Positions 12,729-14,104 of a stretch of 14,104 nucleotides of DNA are shown here, piece after piece. A program made the position numbers and the translations under genes. The stretch's first letter is position 1; each line of letters begins with the position of its first letter. The notes under the pieces are model-generated. The model did no database searches. It was not told the DNA's origin and saw only the letters and a program-made list of their open reading frames with translations. The stretch is from an uncultured Lachnospiraceae bacterium (GTDB lineage Bacteria > Bacillota_A > Clostridia > Lachnospirales > Lachnospiraceae): assembly GCA_902783205.1 (NCBI GenBank), contig CACZQE010000034.1, forward strand, positions 1 through 14,104, given 5' to 3'.

Positions 12729-14003
12729 ATGGCAAATAAAATATATAATTATGAACTGTTCACAAATAAAAAAGAAAAACTGAGACGGTTCCAGAGATCC
12801 CGCATCCGGAGAAACAGGATGCGCATCTTTGTTGCCGCGGGGGTTGCACTCTTTGTCCTTTTCATTCTGCTTCTGGTCAACAGCAGCCGCTGTGAATACT
12901 ACGTATTTAAGAATGTCAGCGACGCGGAAGAGAACGGCGATGTGTCTTATATTCCTTTTTCGGAAGGTTACATAAAATACAGTACCAATGGCATTGAGTA
13001 TCAGAAAAAACTGGGGACCGCCGAGTGGAATTCTCCTGTGTCAAGCTCTCATCCCTTTGTGGTTACATCAAAGAACTATGCTCTCCTGGGTGACCGGGGC
13101 GGCAACACGATCATGCTCTTTGACAGCAAAGGAGAGGTAAAGAGGTTTACTTTAAAGTACCCCCTTGTATCAGCCTCCGTATCAGATACGGGGATCACGG
13201 AAGTCATACTGGGCGGCGAGCGGAACTCCTACCTTCAGGTATATGACAAAGAATTCTCCCTGGTAGCGGAATTCAGGACATCGGTCGGAGACATGGGCTT
13301 TCCCATGAGCGCGGCCATCTCCCCGGACGGGACAAGACTGGCTGTCAGCTTCTTCCAGATTAACGGAATGAAGACAAAAAGCTCTGTGGTATTCTATGAC
13401 CTGAGCCTTGAGGTGCCGGCCGAGGAATCCGCAGAGGCGGAAGAACTGTCTGCCGGCTTTGATTACGATGACATCATGATCCCCAGGCTGGACTTCCTCA
13501 ATAAAAATACTCTGGTTGCAGTGGGAGACGGCGTTGCCTTTTTCTACAGAGTATCTGCCGAACCGACGGAAATCGCGCGGGAAGAGTTTGACAGGACGAT
13601 CGAAAGTGTATTTTCCGGAAAAGGGAAAATAGGATTTGTCCTGGATAACACCGATGATCCGGAAGGCCGGTATGAGCTTGTTCTATATAACAGCAGAGGT
13701 TCACAGACCACGTCCCTGAAAGTGGATATGAACTATGAGACGATAGAAATGTACGGCAGCGAGATATATGCCTACAGAGGAAATGTCCTGACCATACTCA
13801 GTACATCCGGCCGGATTATTTATCAGGGCAGCCTGGACGGCGGAACCATACAGGCCATCATCCCGATCAGGGGGTGGAGAGCCTACCGCGTAATTTTCCG
13901 GGACAAGACGGCGGATATGCATCTGCGATTCTGGTCAGCAGAGACTGAGAAGAAACCGCAGATACCGGAAAAAGTGGAAATGAGTACGGAAGCAGGAAAC
14001 TGA
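12729..14003 (+). CDS. DUF5711-like membrane-anchored beta-propeller-like protein
   Basis: 424 residues from the ATG at 12729, where GGAG (12723-12726) is only 2 bases away, so translation may depend partly on coupling to serC, 10 bases upstream. A TTG at 12699 inside serC is less likely. Residues 15-32 are very basic, and 33-51 are one hydrophobic helix, so the protein is N-inside with a large extracytoplasmic domain. That domain has repeated beta-strand blades with WD40/PQQ-like phrases: KNYALLGDRGGNTIMLFDSKG, LQVYDKEFSLVAEF and AISPDGTRLAVSFF. This resembles the DUF5711 family found in Clostridia, an assignment made from memory. No catalytic motif is visible. It may bind wall or envelope ligands; the co-transcription with serC has no obvious functional logic. 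Confidence 0.82.
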   Translation: MANKIYNYELFTNKKEKLRRFQRSRIRRNRMRIFVAAGVALFVLFILLLVNSSRCEYYVFKNVSDAEENGDVSYIPFSEGYIKYSTNGIEYQKKLGTAEWNSPVSSSHPFVVTSKNYALLGDRGGNTIMLFDSKGEVKRFTLKYPLVSASVSDTGITEVILGGERNSYLQVYDKEFSLVAEFRTSVGDMGFPMSAAISPDGTRLAVSFFQINGMKTKSSVVFYDLSLEVPAEESAEAEELSAGFDYDDIMIPRLDFLNKNTLVAVGDGVAFFYRVSAEPTEIAREEFDRTIESVFSGKGKIGFVLDNTDDPEGRYELVLYNSRGSQTTSLKVDMNYETIEMYGSEIYAYRGNVLTILSTSGRIIYQGSLDGGTIQAIIPIRGWRAYRVIFRDKTADMHLRFWSAETEKKPQIPEKVEMSTEAGN

Positions 14004-14031
14004 TCCTGCCTGAAAGAAATCAAGACTTATG

Positions 14032-14079
14032 AAAAAACCTGTGACAACACTTAAAAAAGTGTTTGACACAGGTTTTTTT
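14032..14079 (+). terminator. Terminator of the serC operon
   Basis: AAAAAACCTGTG (14032-14043) pairs with CACAGGTTTTTT (14067-14078). Inside, AACACTT (14046-14052) pairs with AAGTGTT (14057-14063) around an AAAA loop, with a small 2x3 internal loop between the stems. A T7 run (14073-14079) ends it. Confidence 0.92.
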
Positions 14080-14091
14080 CTGTGATAAGAT
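14063..14091 (+). promoter_or_regulatory. Promoter overlapping the terminator, reading out of the window
   Basis: A perfect TTGACA (14063-14068) is followed by 17 bases and TAAGAT (14086-14091), which is preceded by TGA, a TGn-extended -10. The -35 box straddles the inner and outer right-hand arms of the serC operon terminator. The gene it drives lies beyond the window. Confidence 0.62.
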
Positions 14092-14104
14092 ATGGAAGTT
14101 CGCA

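Overview
The window reads as chromosomal DNA of a Gram-positive anaerobe of the class Clostridia, most likely a member of the Lachnospiraceae. The evidence is strong AGGAGG-type ribosome binding sites, sigma-A promoters with TGn-extended -10 boxes, frequent GTG/TTG starts, short intergenic gaps closed by compact intrinsic terminators, and family-typical proteins (BspA-type LRR protein, DUF5711-like membrane protein, S66 peptidase). Taxonomy is inferred from protein style, not from a marker gene. No rRNA, tRNA, CRISPR array, insertion sequence or phage gene was seen.

Layout. 1-1039 (minus): a cytosolic leucine-rich-repeat protein followed by the first 29 codons of another gene that runs off the left edge. 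1174-1953 (plus): proC, last step of proline synthesis. 2003-4016: two divergent cell-wall peptidase genes, a secreted NlpC/P60-like protein (minus) and an S66 LD-carboxypeptidase (plus), separated by an AT-rich region packed with TGTWAH hexamers and inverted repeats. 4070-6074: murG (minus, lipid II synthesis) and mtnN (plus, MTA/SAH nucleosidase) diverge from a short promoter region. 6139-6408 (minus): a small protein of unknown function. 11636-14003 (plus): serC followed closely by a DUF5711-like membrane protein. The last bases carry a terminator whose 3' arm contains the -35 box of a promoter pointing out of the window.

The accessory-looking centrepiece is the six-gene plus-strand cluster 6496-11480: a membrane-anchored RanBP2-like zinc-finger protein, a membrane protein with an N-terminal zinc ribbon and a coiled coil, a VWA-domain protein, a PP2C-type phosphatase, a Ser/Thr protein kinase, and a four-helix membrane protein with a zinc ribbon and a long Pro/Ala-rich tail. 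VWA + PP2C + kinase in a row has the composition of the TerY-P triads described around bacterial tellurium-resistance (Ter) systems, but no TerD/TerC-type gene is present here. Instead the triad is embedded among three zinc-binding membrane proteins. The kinase and the last membrane protein end in a nearly identical C-terminal motif (PWKxAxDxDL), which links these two products physically or functionally. The working model is a reversible Ser/Thr phosphorylation switch assembled at the inner face of the membrane, with the zinc-ribbon proteins as anchors or substrates. That model is inference; the domain content is seen in the sequence.
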